A stretch of DNA of 64,000 bases from NCBI RefSeq assembly GCF_051020955.1, contig NC_135029.1, positions 3,558,001-3,622,000 on the forward strand. The letters run 5' to 3'. The first letter of the stretch is position 1; each line of letters starts with the position of its first letter. The stretch is from Megalopta genalis (Eukaryota; Arthropoda; Insecta; Hymenoptera; Halictidae). The position numbers were made by a program, and so were the translations under genes. Below are positions 36,770 to 47,475 of this stretch, piece after piece. The notes beneath the pieces are model-generated. The model was not told the DNA's origin. It did no database searches and saw only the letters and a list, made by a program, of their open reading frames with translations.

Positions 36770-37381
36770 AGAACGTGCATGCCAGAAACGGCTTGCAAAG
36801 TTTCGTGCTGGAGATTTTTCTCTCAAAAATGCATCACGCGCTCACTGTTCATGGATAACGATCAACTGAGGAATTTAATTGGGTGCAACCTGCGTCACAC
36901 AACACTGGATATTGTCCAGATCCTAAAAATATCAAAATCAAGTGTAGAAAATCATTTCCTTGAATAACATGCTTTGATCTAATCGGTTCACAATTAGTGA
37001 GATTGTGAAAATATTTTTGAATCTTTGGCGGCGCTACGAATTATGGAAGAGTGAAGGGAAAGAAAGGGAGCGTTTCGTCCTGGTCCTGGTGGAGGAATCA
37101 TCAGTAAGGTTATTTCGAGGGGCCTGCTTTAGACGCGGGGATATAGCAAGGGTGGTTCAGGTCGGTATACATTGCGAAATGTTAAATTGATTACTTTTAT
37201 TTCTACCCTTGTATGGTCCCGAGGACCACAGTCTTAGTGGTCGGATCGATACCGATACCATTGATGATATTCAATCAATTCGATACCAAAGTACTCAGTA
37301 GGATGTATCGATGCCTGTTTGGAGCCTTACAAAAGTATCGATAGATATCTATGTCTGATACCTCTATGTAAGTATCGATAC

Positions 37382-37637
37382 ACTGTTTGATACCTTACAA
37401 AAGTATCGATACATGTTTGAGCCTTCTATGAGAATTTCAATACACGTTTCACATCTTTCGAGATGTTCAATATCTATTTGACATTTCATTAAAACATCTA
37501 TATTTATTTGATACTGTTTGATACCTTACAAAAGTATCGATACATGTTTGAGCCTTCTATGAGAATTTCAATACACGTTTCACATGTTTCGAGATGTTCA
37601 ATATCTATTCGACATTTCATTAAAACATCTATATTTG
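37382..37637. repeat. 131-bp tandem duplication in Tc1 left end
   Basis: Two copies, beginning ACTGTTTGATACCTTACAAA at 37382 and 37513, are almost identical over about 125 bases. This is a recent tandem duplication within the left subterminal region of the Tc1-like element. Confidence 0.9.
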
Positions 37638-37839
37638 GATGCCAATTTATCTACGTACGTTTCACGTTAAACGTAAACATGTTCTTATTTCGTCGTCACA
37701 AAATTGAGCGTATATTTAATTAAGTATTTAAAAAACTGAGTTTTATGAAACTTGTTATGTATTTTTTCGATTTGAAATTTGTTCAGACATCTCTAGGCCA
37801 CATTATTGCGTTTATTAGTAAAAGTTAGTAAAATCAAGG

Positions 37840-40160
37840 CAAATCGTTAAGACAGATTCGTGAAATAATAGAAAGGACTCATTCTACAGTGCAGAAAATT
37901 ATTAATAATTATAAATACAGTGGAACCCTTCGACGTGGGAGAGAAGAAATAATGAGAGAAGCCGATGAGCGGTACATAGTGAGACAAATTAAAATTGATC
38001 CCAAAACCAGTGTTCCAAAATTAACAAAGGATGCGTCTTCAAGAATTAAACAAACCGTCTCTATGGAAATGGTAGAATAACTGTTTGGCGAAAACCAAAC
38101 GAGGAGTTCAACAAGAATAATACGATTCCAACAATGAAGCACGGCGGGGGTTCGATCATGTTATGGGGATGTATGCCAGCCAGCAGAGTTGGCAACATTG
38201 AATTTATTGAAACTACTATGGATAAGTTTAAATAGCTCGATATTTAAAAAATAAATTTGAAGTCTTCAGTCGAAAAATTGCAAATAGCACCGGTCTACTA
38301 TTTTCAACAGGACAATGATTCGAAGCATTCGTCGTATGTTACACTATTCGACACGATTTTTGATTTCTTATAGGCACTATGAAATTCTTGCAGAGCTTCG
38401 CTCCCCGATCAAGGATCCGAAAACCGAATTGCTCCATCACCCTCAATTTTCGAAAAAAACGTGCTTTTGTAAAAACCCAAAATTTTCGACAAAAATGAGG
38501 CATTGCATGAAAAGAAAAAACGTTGGAAAGTTCTAATCGGTGTTAAAAGATAGAGGAGGGTTTCCTGGATATAATGGCATGCAATTTAATAATTGTGTTT
38601 GGTCCTAAATAGCCATAAATTAATGTCAATGTTTAAAAAATTCTCGACGTGCGCAGTTTCTGCGCAATATTTTTGTACTTTTACGAAAAGTTGTTTGTTC
38701 TGCACAAAAACTCCACCCAGGATCGGATTCTATAGACATTTCTGAAGAGGAAACGGCCCGATAGAAGAGTCGGAACGATGTATATTTTGAGTAGAGGTAG
38801 AGAAAATGTTCGTCCTTCTTTACTCGCTTCTCTTTGTCCGACAGGGCCGAGCTATGCGTAACCAACACCGATGGAGTGATCCAATGGGGCACCCACTTTT
38901 TGTAAATAACATTTGAATTTTTTTTAGTACTTAAATGTTCTGTTTTTTTTTTACATATTTCTGTGGATAATAATCTATTTCTGTGGAATAATAATATATT
39001 TCTGTGGATATATTTCGCGAAAAAAATCATACCAGAGTATTTGCAGTGGGTAACGAAAGTATATATATATTCGAACACTGGTATAATTTTGACTTCTACG
39101 CCATATAATTAAATAAATATTTAAATATATATTTAACAATATGTTCCAAAAAGTTTAACGTTTTGAAAATGATTATTCATGATCGTATTATCGCTATAAT
39201 TTAAATGATAACTGTATATATGACATACTTGTAATTCGAACAAATACAGAATAAAATGAATATTTCTTGTCTATTATTTTTCTTTTATTATTTCTCCATT
39301 TGAAAATTAACAATCTTACTTCTATATTCCTAAAACCATGTTTTTTGTACTTAAAAATTTATGATTCAGTTTGGTGATTATTATCCACAGAAATATGTAA
39401 AAGAAGACAGCACATTCAAGTACTAAAAAAAATTCAAAGTGGGTGCCCCATTGGATCCCTCCATCGGTGTTGATTACGAATAGCTTCGGCCCTGTGGGAC
39501 AAAGAGAAGCGAGCAGCGAAGCACATGGCAACAAAACGTCGTGCACGTGTTGCCGACGAACATTTTCTCGATTTACTCGAAATGTACATCGTTCCGACAC
39601 TATTACAAACAACTTTTTGTAAAAGTACAAAAATATTGCGCAGAAACTGCGCACGTCGACAACTTTTTAAACTTTGACATTAATTTATTGCTATTTGGGA
39701 CCAAAAACAATTAATAAATTGCATGCCACCATATTCGGGAAACTCTTCTCTATCTTCTAACACCGATTAGAACTTTCTAACGTTTTTACTTTTGCAATGC
39801 AATGCTTCTTTTTTGTCGAAAATTTTGGGTTTTTACAAAAGCTCGTTTTTTTTCGAAAACTGAGGGTGATGGAGCAATTCGGTTTCCGGATCCTTGATCG
39901 GGAAGTGAAGCTCTACAAGAATTTCATAGTGGCTACAGGAAATCAGAAAGAAAGTTTGATTTTGTCGGACAGTGAATTATCAAGGAATTATCAAGAAACT
40001 ATACAACGTGTCAAAGTTATTAAAAACCCCATCGGATATCAATCCAATTGAGCATCTGTGACAGGAATTAAAATCAAAATTGAATGATTGTAGATTAAGC
40101 AGTAAGTCAGACACAAAAGTTAAGATCGAAGAAATGTGGAAGAATGTTCCAAGTTAACAA
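37840..40160 (+). pseudogene. Tc1-like transposase relic, interrupted
   Basis: A helix-turn-helix region (RQIREIIERTHSTVQKIIN, then YSGTLRRGRE) starts near 37845, and IVRQIKIDPKTSVPKLTKD follows. The sequence then jumps to NGRITVWRKPNEE, so the part carrying the first catalytic Asp is deleted. MKHGGGSIMLWGCM and SRVGNIEFIETTMDKFK follow, with a stop, then FQQDNDSKHSS near 38297-38330 with the second catalytic Asp. The 1.6-kb inverted repeat interrupts the gene there. After it come YNVSKLLKTPSDINPIEHL (third acidic residue, near 40041-40055) and ELKSKLNDCRLSSKS. Deletion, stops and the insertion make it inactive. Confidence 0.85.
38361..39945. mobile_element. Long-arm inverted-repeat element inside Tc1
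   Basis: The left arm (38361 to about 38975) and right arm (about 39378 to 39945) are reverse complements. The outer ends read TGATTTCTTATAGGCACTAT and, inverted, TGATTTCCTGTAGCCACTAT. Inner ends share TTACATATTTCTGTGGATAA. The arms differ by a few indels: the left arm has about 60 extra bases near 38700-38760 and the right arm about 35 extra bases near 39520-39555. The spacer is about 400 bp and AT-rich. ORFs of 150 and 110 codons lie in the arms but are not mirrored cleanly. No transposase is visible, so it is non-autonomous; class unassigned. Confidence 0.8.
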
Positions 40161-40461
40161 CAAAGAAACTAGTCGATGCCTAGGCGATTAAAAGCAGTTA
40201 CAATTTGTTATTTAATTTGTACGCTCAATTTTGTGGCGACGAAATAAGAGCATTTTTAAAGGATCACTTGTTGAAATATCCAAATAAAGTGTATATTGCC
40301 TATCAAAAAGGTATCGACACTTTTGTAAGGTATTAAACAAATATCGATACTTTTGTTAGGTATCAAACAGATATCGATGCTTTTGATACCTACATCTTTG
40401 ATACTATTCGATTCGGTATCAGAATTTGCGGACTGGTATTGATACGTATCGATTTCATCAC

Positions 40462-41312
40462 TAGACCACAGTATACAACATGGTTGAATTCGTCTTAATG
40501 CACGCTTTCATATGATGTAAAAAATATGTAGCATTCCATTTAAAAAAAAAATGAAGGTCACGTTTGTTTCTCGAAAAATATGAAAAATATAAAAAATTGA
40601 GATACACTATCATATTGCCTGTAAAATATAGTATAACTTCTTCCTCTTCCATTTTTTTCTAATGTTTTACGAAAAAAAAAACGGTACAAATTATCGCGAA
40701 CACCCTGTATATAGAAAATCAGTGCCGAATCTGGTAGTTACGGAAAGGTACCCATCTGCTGGGGAACGCCGCAGGCAACCGCCATAAATCAAACTGCTAA
40801 AAATTCTGTGTATTTGAACAATTGCCGTGTCGAAGTAAAATAAATTGTACAGGATGGTCCAGAATTGAATATCTCTGTTATTACATTATCTGTTACATCT
40901 CTGTTATTAACATTAAGATAATTCGAATTTGTGTAATAAGAATACATACATATATGTAATTACTTATGCTATTTTTAAGTCATCAATACCTATGTGTGTC
41001 GGTAGATTTATTCATACAAATTAAAATTCAAAATATTTACGAATTAAGTGGAATATTTTATATGAATTGTTTAAAAAGTATTGTTTTAATATTTTGTACT
41101 ATAAAATTGTGTGATTTTCTACTTTTACCTGGATTTTATTATAAAGATATTATTTTACAACTTCATATAATGAATAAAATGTAACAAAAATATTGCAGTT
41201 AATGGTGTTATTTCTTACAATTGTGTCTATTATTTTACAATCATATTATATATTAATTTCTTTTTAGAGTGCATAGTTTTCATTTATATTTAATTTACAT
41301 ATAAATTTTAAT
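40462..41312. other. Non-coding flank with isolated MITE ends
   Basis: TCGCGAACACCCTGTATA near 40694-40711 is the right end of a CAGGGTG-type element, and TACAGGATGGTCCAG near 40850 is a possible left end of another. Neither has a visible partner. No ORF of note is present. Confidence 0.35.
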
Positions 41313-41790
41313 TTAACCCTTACAGGACCATAAGGTTGTTATGCGTAAATTTTAGTACGTAACTGTTTATTTTAGATTGTTTAGGCGTAAAATAAATAAA
41401 AATCATAAAAAAGATACGTAACAATGTGTAGTTTCTTTGGAATTTTATGGAAAATAATTTTCCCAATGGACTATAAAGGTAACACAAATTATGGTTAGGC
41501 TTATAATGCAATGTCTTTTATTTATTGGTTTATTACAACAAAATGTTAACTAAAATAATACAAAATTATGAAATAAAGTTACTATACAAAATGACGTGAT
41601 AATTATGATATTCTGCGAAGCAATTTCTTTTGTTTGTGAAGCAAAGATGAATATTGCACATAGTACATATGTTATGCGTCCTATTTTCTATACGATTTTT
41701 AGCACAATTTGCACATCTGTTCATTTTTTCCGCTTCTTGCATGTTGTGTACTGGCAAATTGCGTTTTGTACCAATAATAACCAATAATTA
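41313..41790 (-). mobile_element. 3' end of a piggyBac element
   Basis: TTAA at 41313 is followed by CCCTTACAGGACCATAAGG, a CCC-starting terminus. About 250 bases further in lies the C-terminal cysteine-rich tail of a piggyBac transposase on the minus strand, at the distance expected from known elements. The 5' part and the other end are missing, so this is a truncated copy. Confidence 0.7.
41566..41784 (-). pseudogene. piggyBac transposase C-terminal cysteine-rich domain
   Basis: The open frame reads VIIGTKRNLPVHNMQEAE then MNRCANCAKNRIENRTHNIC and TMCNIHLCFTNKRNCF followed by AEYHNYH. The order C-x2-C, x10-14, C-x2-C, x-L-C, C, then YH is the classic zinc-binding tail of piggyBac transposases, which helps bind the element ends. 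It has a stop immediately upstream, and the DDD catalytic domain is not present. Only about 72 of roughly 590 residues survive. Confidence 0.8.
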
Positions 41791-41916
41791 AATACGACAA
41801 TCATCAATTTTAAAATAGGGAAAAATGTTTCCCTTAGTCGTGAAAGAATTAATCGTAATATATTATATTAATAATATCATTTATTTATTCACGACATCAT
41901 GCGTATTGATATAATG

Positions 41917-41918
<2 letters not shown>

Positions 41919-41984
<66 letters not shown>

Positions 41985-42070
41985 TATAAAAAAAAAAAAT
42001 AAATATATATATAATATATATATAATATATATAAAAAAAATAAATAAATATATATATAATATATATAATG
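41919..42070. repeat. AT microsatellite and TATA/AAAT composite
   Basis: Pure (AT)n of about 60 bases followed by composite TATATA/AAAAATAAA blocks. The ORFs here encode only Ile-Tyr repeats. Confidence 0.95.
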
Positions 42071-43450
42071 TATATCGATACATTTTGGACCTGTCGCCAT
42101 CGCTAATCTCAATTCACAATGCAGCGTGTCATTCTTGATCTAGACCCTTTCGTATCGCTATCAAGAAACGGATCGTCGGGTCAGTCGGCTGTAAAAGTAT
42201 GTACGTCTACGAGAATCGTTGATTATGCTTGCAAGCTATACAACCAGCGTGGAAGTAACGAGGACAGCATAGAGGGGGAGAGAGAAGTCCGGAAGGGAGC
42301 CGAGCGCAAGGAATCAGAGGCAGGTTGTAGGTAGCATGAAATAGGTACGGTGGGGCAATAATTATGAGACATAAAGTGACGAGCTTGGCCAGAGATCGTT
42401 CAGGGAATAAGGTTGCTCGCGAGAACGTTGGAAAGATGGACAACGTGCACGCAGAATTCCGGGAAAAGAAGAGGGTGCAGGCTGCAGCGGGATACGGGGG
42501 GACTAAGACAATGTTGCGTTTCTCTGAAGGTCCAAGAGTCCGAGCCATTAGCGCGAGTTCCGTACCGATGGCCGAATGCCAAGTGCCCTTCGTTTCACTA
42601 AGCTCCGCGAGAGACACGTATCGAGGAAAGAAGAGAGAAAAAGAGAGAGAGAGAGAGAGAGAGAAGGAGAACGATGGAACGAGGAAGAAAGGAAGGGAGA
42701 GAGATAGAGCGATGGCTAAAAACGAAGGCTGAAGGGAAACGAACGGAAGCTGCGGCAGGGGACACGGAGACAGAGAGAAATAGAAAGAGAGGAAGAGGGA
42801 ATGAGAATAGGAAGGAGAGAGAGGAGACGAGAATCATAGGGGCAGCGAGAGGAGCAGAGAAAGTGAAAGAGAGACAGAGAGATTGAGTGCTTAAGGATGG
42901 CCCCAAGGCCTCTTGCCTTAACCTTACTCGACGAGGCAATACCATGCCTCTTCTTTCTGCTATCCTCCTCTCTTTTTTACCTCCCTTTCCCTTTCGATCG
43001 GGGACTTAAATTCCGCGCGCAACGCTTTAAACCTTTTCACGCACTCCTCCGCCACGGAAGTCGAGTGGACCCGCGCCGATTCCCCAGAGTTTTTCGAATT
43101 CAGATCGCGGGTACTAAGTGAAGAGAGAAGTTAATTGTGTATTTAAGTATGCATAATTGCCGAGCTCGCGAGTGAATGGGGATAGCTAATTACCACCAGA
43201 GGAGTCTTTTTTACTCCTAAGAATTATATACGTATTATATAATGCTCTTAATCCGCGTGTCCGCGCGGTACCTCTGCTTGAACATTCTTTTCTTTTCCTT
43301 CTCTTTTCCCGGTTTTTTCTTTCTTATTTACATTCTAGCCCGCGGACCGATGAATCGCGACCATTGAAACGCGCGACCACGTTACGTGTAGGTAAAGATG
43401 TCAGCCGGAAGTATTTGAACGTATTTGAATCAACCCTCTGCGCGAAAACC
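42071..43450. other. GC-rich patch with GA microsatellite
   Basis: CpG-rich, and strongly purine-biased on the plus strand at about 42620-42885, including a GA run near 42638-42664. Overlapping ORFs of 136, 122 and 115 codons on both strands are low complexity without motifs. The tail, near 43190-43220, contains the inverted pair GAGGAGTC and a TTTTTTACTCC block. Confidence 0.4.
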
Positions 43451-43839
43451 GTCTTCTTTGTGAATAAGATGGAGGCCTATTATGCGCTCGTTTCATTTAA
43501 TGCTCCGTTCAGAATTTCGTCGGTATTCAGGATTTTTATATTATTTATGCAAATTGGTCCGTTTATTTGAAGATATTCGTGCGGTTTTATTCGGCGACTA
43601 TCGGGATTCAATTTCGCGCAGTTTGCCTTGGAACGGAGGTTGGTGTTTTGCACTATTAAAAAAGTTAATTAAGTCGCATGACGTTAATGTACGATGATAT
43701 GACTGTAACTGATTCGTGCATTGGAGAAATTTCATTGGTAAAAGCTAATTTCACTAAATTGCTGCATGATACATTCAGTTCAACGCTTTGGAAAATATGG
43801 GACCGATTTTTATGCATATACGGACACCTTTTAAAATGG

Positions 43840-43890
43840 AACAACTTTTTTAGAACTGAACCAAACGACTTGAATTTTTTTTAGATGATA
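43840..43890. repeat. Fragment of the 51.2-kb inverted-repeat element
   Basis: Sequence around ACGACTTGAATTTTTTTTAG preceded by AGAACTGAACCAA matches the arm of the element at 51.2-51.8 kb. Only one arm end is present. Confidence 0.55.
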
Positions 43891-44154
43891 GAGAGACGCT
43901 CTCGTGTATGCACAGAAAATGAACCATAGTTTCGAATTTTGTTAAGTTTATAATTAAAATTATAGTTTGCTATAATTAGATTTGATTAAATATTGAAGAA
44001 TTCGGAAGATTTACAGTAACCGCTATAACAAGTTTCATCTTTCCAGTTTCGTTTTCATCAAAAAGTACGTCGACTCTGTAGAATATATAAGGGTTTGTGG
44101 ATATAACAGTCGCTATGATAAAGAATGAAATCAATCGCTTAAGAATTGACTATG

Positions 44155-44622
44155 TTAACACATTGCGGACGGGGCTCTGCGCGTTCAACACGCCCTCAAA
44201 GATCGCACATTTTCGAACGCTCCAAAAACATGCTTGGCAAGTAACAGGAAGCGGATACGCACATTTCTAATTTGCATTTAGTATTCTTAAATAATACTAT
44301 ATATACATAGTTTATATATCTGTTTATTATATAAGATTTTTTACATTTTAACTATTATTTATTATACAAATTTGAATATTGATTTAGAGTGGCTATAATG
44401 ACTGATCATTTCTACATGCTTGGAATGATTCATTTGTTTCGCTAAAATTACTTAGGAATGCGGGAGGCTTCGTTACCATGGTTACGTAACAGAAATATTT
44501 GCGGCTGGTTGCTTGTTGCCGATTAAATAAAAAAAACATGAAAACGAGATATCTCGTGACCCGTCCGCAACGTTCAATTTGCTAAAAACGAGATATCTCG
44601 TGAGCCGTCCGCAATGTGTTAA
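44155..44622. mobile_element. TTAA MITE with 44-bp internal duplication
   Basis: TTAA then CACATTGCGGACGG on the left is matched by CCGTCCGCAATGTG then TTAA on the right. Near the right end the block AAACGAGATATCTCGTGA with CCGTCCGCAA is present twice in tandem (about 44534-44575 and 44585-44615). The element is 468 bp and non-coding. The TTAA target implies a piggyBac-type transposase. Confidence 0.8.
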
Positions 44623-45021
44623 AGACGCTCTTCTTTAATCGGAGACGAGGAATCACGTGAATACACGTATTCAAATGCACGCAAAAAACATTCGCATGTT
44701 GTTGAAGTATTTTACAGTGATGTATGTAGGATAAAAAGCGTATGCCTCCAGTGAGTTTTCATAAAATCTTGTTACTGCACTTGTGAACAGGAAAAGCGTG
44801 CTTGTTTTGCACGGCAACGCACGGTTGCAGAAGCTTGCTAACTCGTCAAAAAATAAAGCATGTCAGATAGGAAGTTTTACCACATTCACCTTGTAGTCTT
44901 ATCTTCTTACGACTATCACTTGATTTTATGTGTGTATTATATGTATATACACTACAATGCAGCAATCAATTTGCTTTGATGAAAATAACATCGAAGTTAT
45001 TTATACTGACGTAATTTAACA

Positions 45022-45212
45022 AGTTGATCGCGGATTTTTATGCAAAATAAAAATGGTCAAAGTTGATTGTAAGAAACGTAAGTCACACGAAAATGTCTTT
45101 TCTTTTTTAATAACTTCAATAAGTTGTACATAATATAAAAATATTCTGAAATTCTTCTCTTGTCTTCATAATATCGGCTTTGCCGAAAATACACAAAATC
45201 CGCAATCTAGTA
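45022..45212. mobile_element. MITE, 'GCGGATTTTTATGC' family, copy 4 (best)
   Basis: The left end GATCGCGGATTTTTATGC followed by AAAATAAAAATGG and the right end TTGCCGAAAATACACAAAAT followed by CCGCAATCTAG form terminal inverted repeats of about 30 bases. The element is about 190 bp, AT-rich and non-coding. Confidence 0.7.
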
Positions 45213-45759
45213 GATTGTTGCAAAAGAGCTCTAGAAACAAGTGGCGATTACTTTGATAAATGAAATTATGTTATTATAAAGTTCAGATCTTTGGAAGTTC
45301 ATCTTTAAATCTGTCGAAACTTTTCCACTATCTAATATTATAATATAACTGGAAAACTTTCTATTACAATGATGTATAAAATAAATAATACATTCAGAGT
45401 ATAATAGAAAGAATATACCAAGAAAAGTCTCGCAAGAAAATTAATTAAAGACTTTTGGTTCGTAGTAACATATTTTTCATACTATGTTATGTTATTTGTA
45501 AAACACTGAATTTATAATAATAAAAAGGTGTAATAAATTGTATGTATTATCACTTTTATATATGTATAATAATAATTTTGTCCATTACGATGATTCTATG
45601 GTTATTATCGCCACTAATACATGAAAGCTACATTCGTTTCAAAACTCTCATATGAAATCTATACAGATACTTAATTATACATATATACGTCTCCATTATC
45701 TAACGTGGGTTGATACAAGAGCGATTTTAATTTTACATATACAATAATTTCTCTCACAT

Positions 45760-45845
45760 TGGAAACGAAAATGTACAACTTTGGAAGAGCAGATATGCGA
45801 GCCTCGCCGCTAGCTTTTGTAGTTGCCGATAATCGGTACTGTACA
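45760..45845. repeat. Decayed relative of the 30.5/33.9-kb hairpin MITE
   Basis: TTTGGAAGAGCAGATATGCG and GAGCCTCGCCGCTAGCTTTT followed by TAGTTGCCGATAATCGGTAC resemble one half of the hairpin elements at 30.49 and 33.84 kb. The second half is absent or has decayed. Confidence 0.35.
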
Positions 45846-45860
45846 TATTATATTTTACAT

Positions 45861-46436
45861 AACTTTATATACTATATAATTTTATATACTTTATGTACTA
45901 TATTATTAAACTGATTGTACTATGTTATTATAACTAGACTGTGGATTTTACGTATTTATGACAAAAATGAATAGGTACCATTCGAAGAAGTAAAATTTTT
46001 TTATATAACTTTATATACTATATAATTTTATATACTTTATGTACTATATTATTAAACTGAATGTACTATGTTATTATAACTAGACTGTGGATTTTACGTA
46101 TTTATGACAAAAATGAATAGGTACCATTCGAAGAAGTAAAAGTTTTTTTATATAACTTTATATACTATATAATTTTATATACTTTATGTACTATATTATT
46201 AAACTGATTGTACTATGTTATTATAACTAGACTGTGGATTTTACGTATTTATGACAAAAATGAATAGGTACCATTTGAAGAAGTAAAAATTTTTTTATAT
46301 AACTTTATATACTATATAATTTTATATACTTTATGTACTATATTATTAAACTGATTGTACTATGTTATTATAACTAGACTGTGGATTTTACGTATTTATG
46401 ACAAAAATGAATAGGTACCATTCGAAGAAGTAAAAA
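45861..46436. repeat. Four-copy 146-bp tandem array containing MITE end
   Basis: Units start AACTTTATATACTATATAAT at 45861, 46007, 46154 and 46301, a period of 146-147 bases, with only single-base differences. Each unit includes CTAGACTGTGGATTTTACG and ATGACAAAAATGAATAGG, the left end of the GCGGATTTTTATGC MITE family. The last unit runs into an intact MITE interior, so the array grew from the left flank and end of that MITE. Confidence 0.9.
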
Positions 46437-46583
46437 GATTGAAAATGTTTAATAATGTCAATTTATTATTTGAGCTTATTATAAAATTATTCAGGGCGGA
46501 AAGAAATTTCTGTGGTTCCAGTTTTTTTTTTGAATTTATGTGTGTAACTAATGTTTATTTTGCATAAAGAATCGCACAGGCTA
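46373..46583. mobile_element. MITE, 'GCGGATTTTTATGC' family, copy 5
   Basis: The left end CTAGACTGTGGATTTTACGT is also part of the tandem array. The right end TTATTTTGCATAAAGAATCG followed by CACAGGCTAA is the inverted partner. The length is about 210 bp. Confidence 0.6.
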
Positions 46584-47007
46584 ATAATAATTTTAGTCTT
46601 CTAGCGTATATAATTGCGATATACGTTCTTCAGGAGAACAGTGAAATATGATCTTTAAACAACCTTGAAACCAAGGTCTCACGAAATACTGAAAAACGGT
46701 GGTCAGTTTTGGCGGAGCATGTTATTCAATAGGTTTACGGTTGCCCGGGTGTTCGCAAGGTGCTCTGCGAGACAGGTAATGCAGTAAACCAATACAGAGT
46801 CTTTTAGAAAGCTGTCCTTCGTGTAAAGGAATTAGGCACCATTGTAAGTATTTGGTCGGCGGATTACAGAGCGTACACGCTGTCGAAAGTGAAAATTGCA
46901 TCCTCCATGAGTTTTTGGCGGCTCCGATGTATTTACATATACCTTGTTAGTGACACGCTATAAACCATTTTTATTTTTTATTTAGGGGTATCGTATACCA
47001 TATCCTT

Positions 47008-47211
47008 TTGTCCACTGCGAATTGGTTACTCATATACCTTACTATCAATTGCTTTATTGCTCGAAAGCAACAAGTATGTTTTTATAGCGACTCGAAAATT
47101 GCTCATAAAAAAACTTTCATATTTGGAGATAATATGAAAATCGAAACGGTCGAAAAGGATTGTATTGTTATAGGTAAAGGGAGACAAGAGGGAATACTGC
47201 GACAACTTTGA
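47008..47211 (+). CDS. Hypothetical ORF, possibly a Copia-type fragment
   Basis: A 67-codon frame ends DNMKIETVEKDCIVIGKGRQ then EGILRQL. The pattern of a charged turn followed by hydrophobic-I-G-x-G-x3-(G)-L-x-x-L resembles the segment before the integrase in Ty1/Copia polyproteins, but it is short and no integrase motif follows. Treat it as a weak guess; a chance ORF is as likely. The next 250 bases are a tandem repeat. Confidence 0.2.
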   Translation: MSTANWLLIYLTINCFIARKQQVCFYSDSKIAHKKTFIFGDNMKIETVEKDCIVIGKGRQEGILRQL

Positions 47212-47224
47212 AAACATGTTTATT

Positions 47225-47475
47225 TGAAATAGAAATTTTCATACATATTTTAAGTACATGTAAAAGAATTTTTTATGTATACTTTAAATGAGTGTACAAA
47301 AATTTTTCATGTAAACTTTAAATAAATGTAACAGAATTTTTTGATGTATATTTTACATAAATGAACAGAAAATTTTGATAAATAAACGTAAAAGAAATGT
47401 TTAATGTATATTTTAAATAAATGTAAAAGAAATTTGCATGAATATTTTAGGTAAATGTAAAAGAATTTTTAGAAT
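47225..47475. repeat. Degenerate tandem repeat, unit about 40 bp
   Basis: About six degenerate units of the form ATGTATATTTTAAATAAATG followed by TAAAAGAATTTTT. Unit length varies between roughly 36 and 45 bases. Confidence 0.7.

Larger units (their letters stand above)
36311..36966 (+). pseudogene. Mariner transposase N-terminus, split by a MITE
   Basis: The frame from ATG at 36311 reads LKEHLRHNIPSSYKNGKNG then TCKKLCNVYRSNT, the typical first helical module of mariner/SETMAR-type transposases. At 36417 a TTAA MITE interrupts it. Beyond the MITE (from 36771) the same frame resumes as KERACQKRLAKFRAGDFSL and NASR, the conserved W/R-x-FxxGDF region. After a frameshift it continues as DNDQLRNLIGC, TTLDIVQILKISKSSVENH, the second helix-turn-helix. 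It then stops. The DD34D catalytic domain is absent, so this is a truncated and dead copy. With one TTAA removed with the MITE the coding frame rejoins exactly. Confidence 0.8.
37237..40461 (+). mobile_element. Tc1-like transposon with nested inverted-repeat insertion
   Basis: The element begins after TA at 37235 with GTGGTCGGATCGATACCGAT and ends, read inward from TA at 40462, with GTGATGAAATCGATACGTAT, so the ends are diverged terminal inverted repeats. Long subterminal repeats carry the palindrome-like block TTACAAAAGTATCGATA several times on the left and related blocks on the right. Inside is a Tc1-type transposase relic. Removing the nested element at 38361-39945 leaves about 1.64 kb, the usual size of a Tc1 element. 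Both the identity and the boundaries therefore agree. Confidence 0.8.

Noticed and set aside
37240..37640. Repeated GTATCGATA motifs as transcription-factor site cluster
   Set aside because: They belong to the subterminal repeats of the Tc1-like element and recur at its other end.
38626..39654. 150- and 110-codon minus-strand ORFs inside the nested inverted repeat
   Set aside because: They lie in mirrored arms, are not conserved as matching frames in the opposite arm and have no transposase motif.
45861..46436. CRISPR-like regular repeats
   Set aside because: Units are contiguous 146-bp tandem copies with no unique spacers; the genome is eukaryotic.
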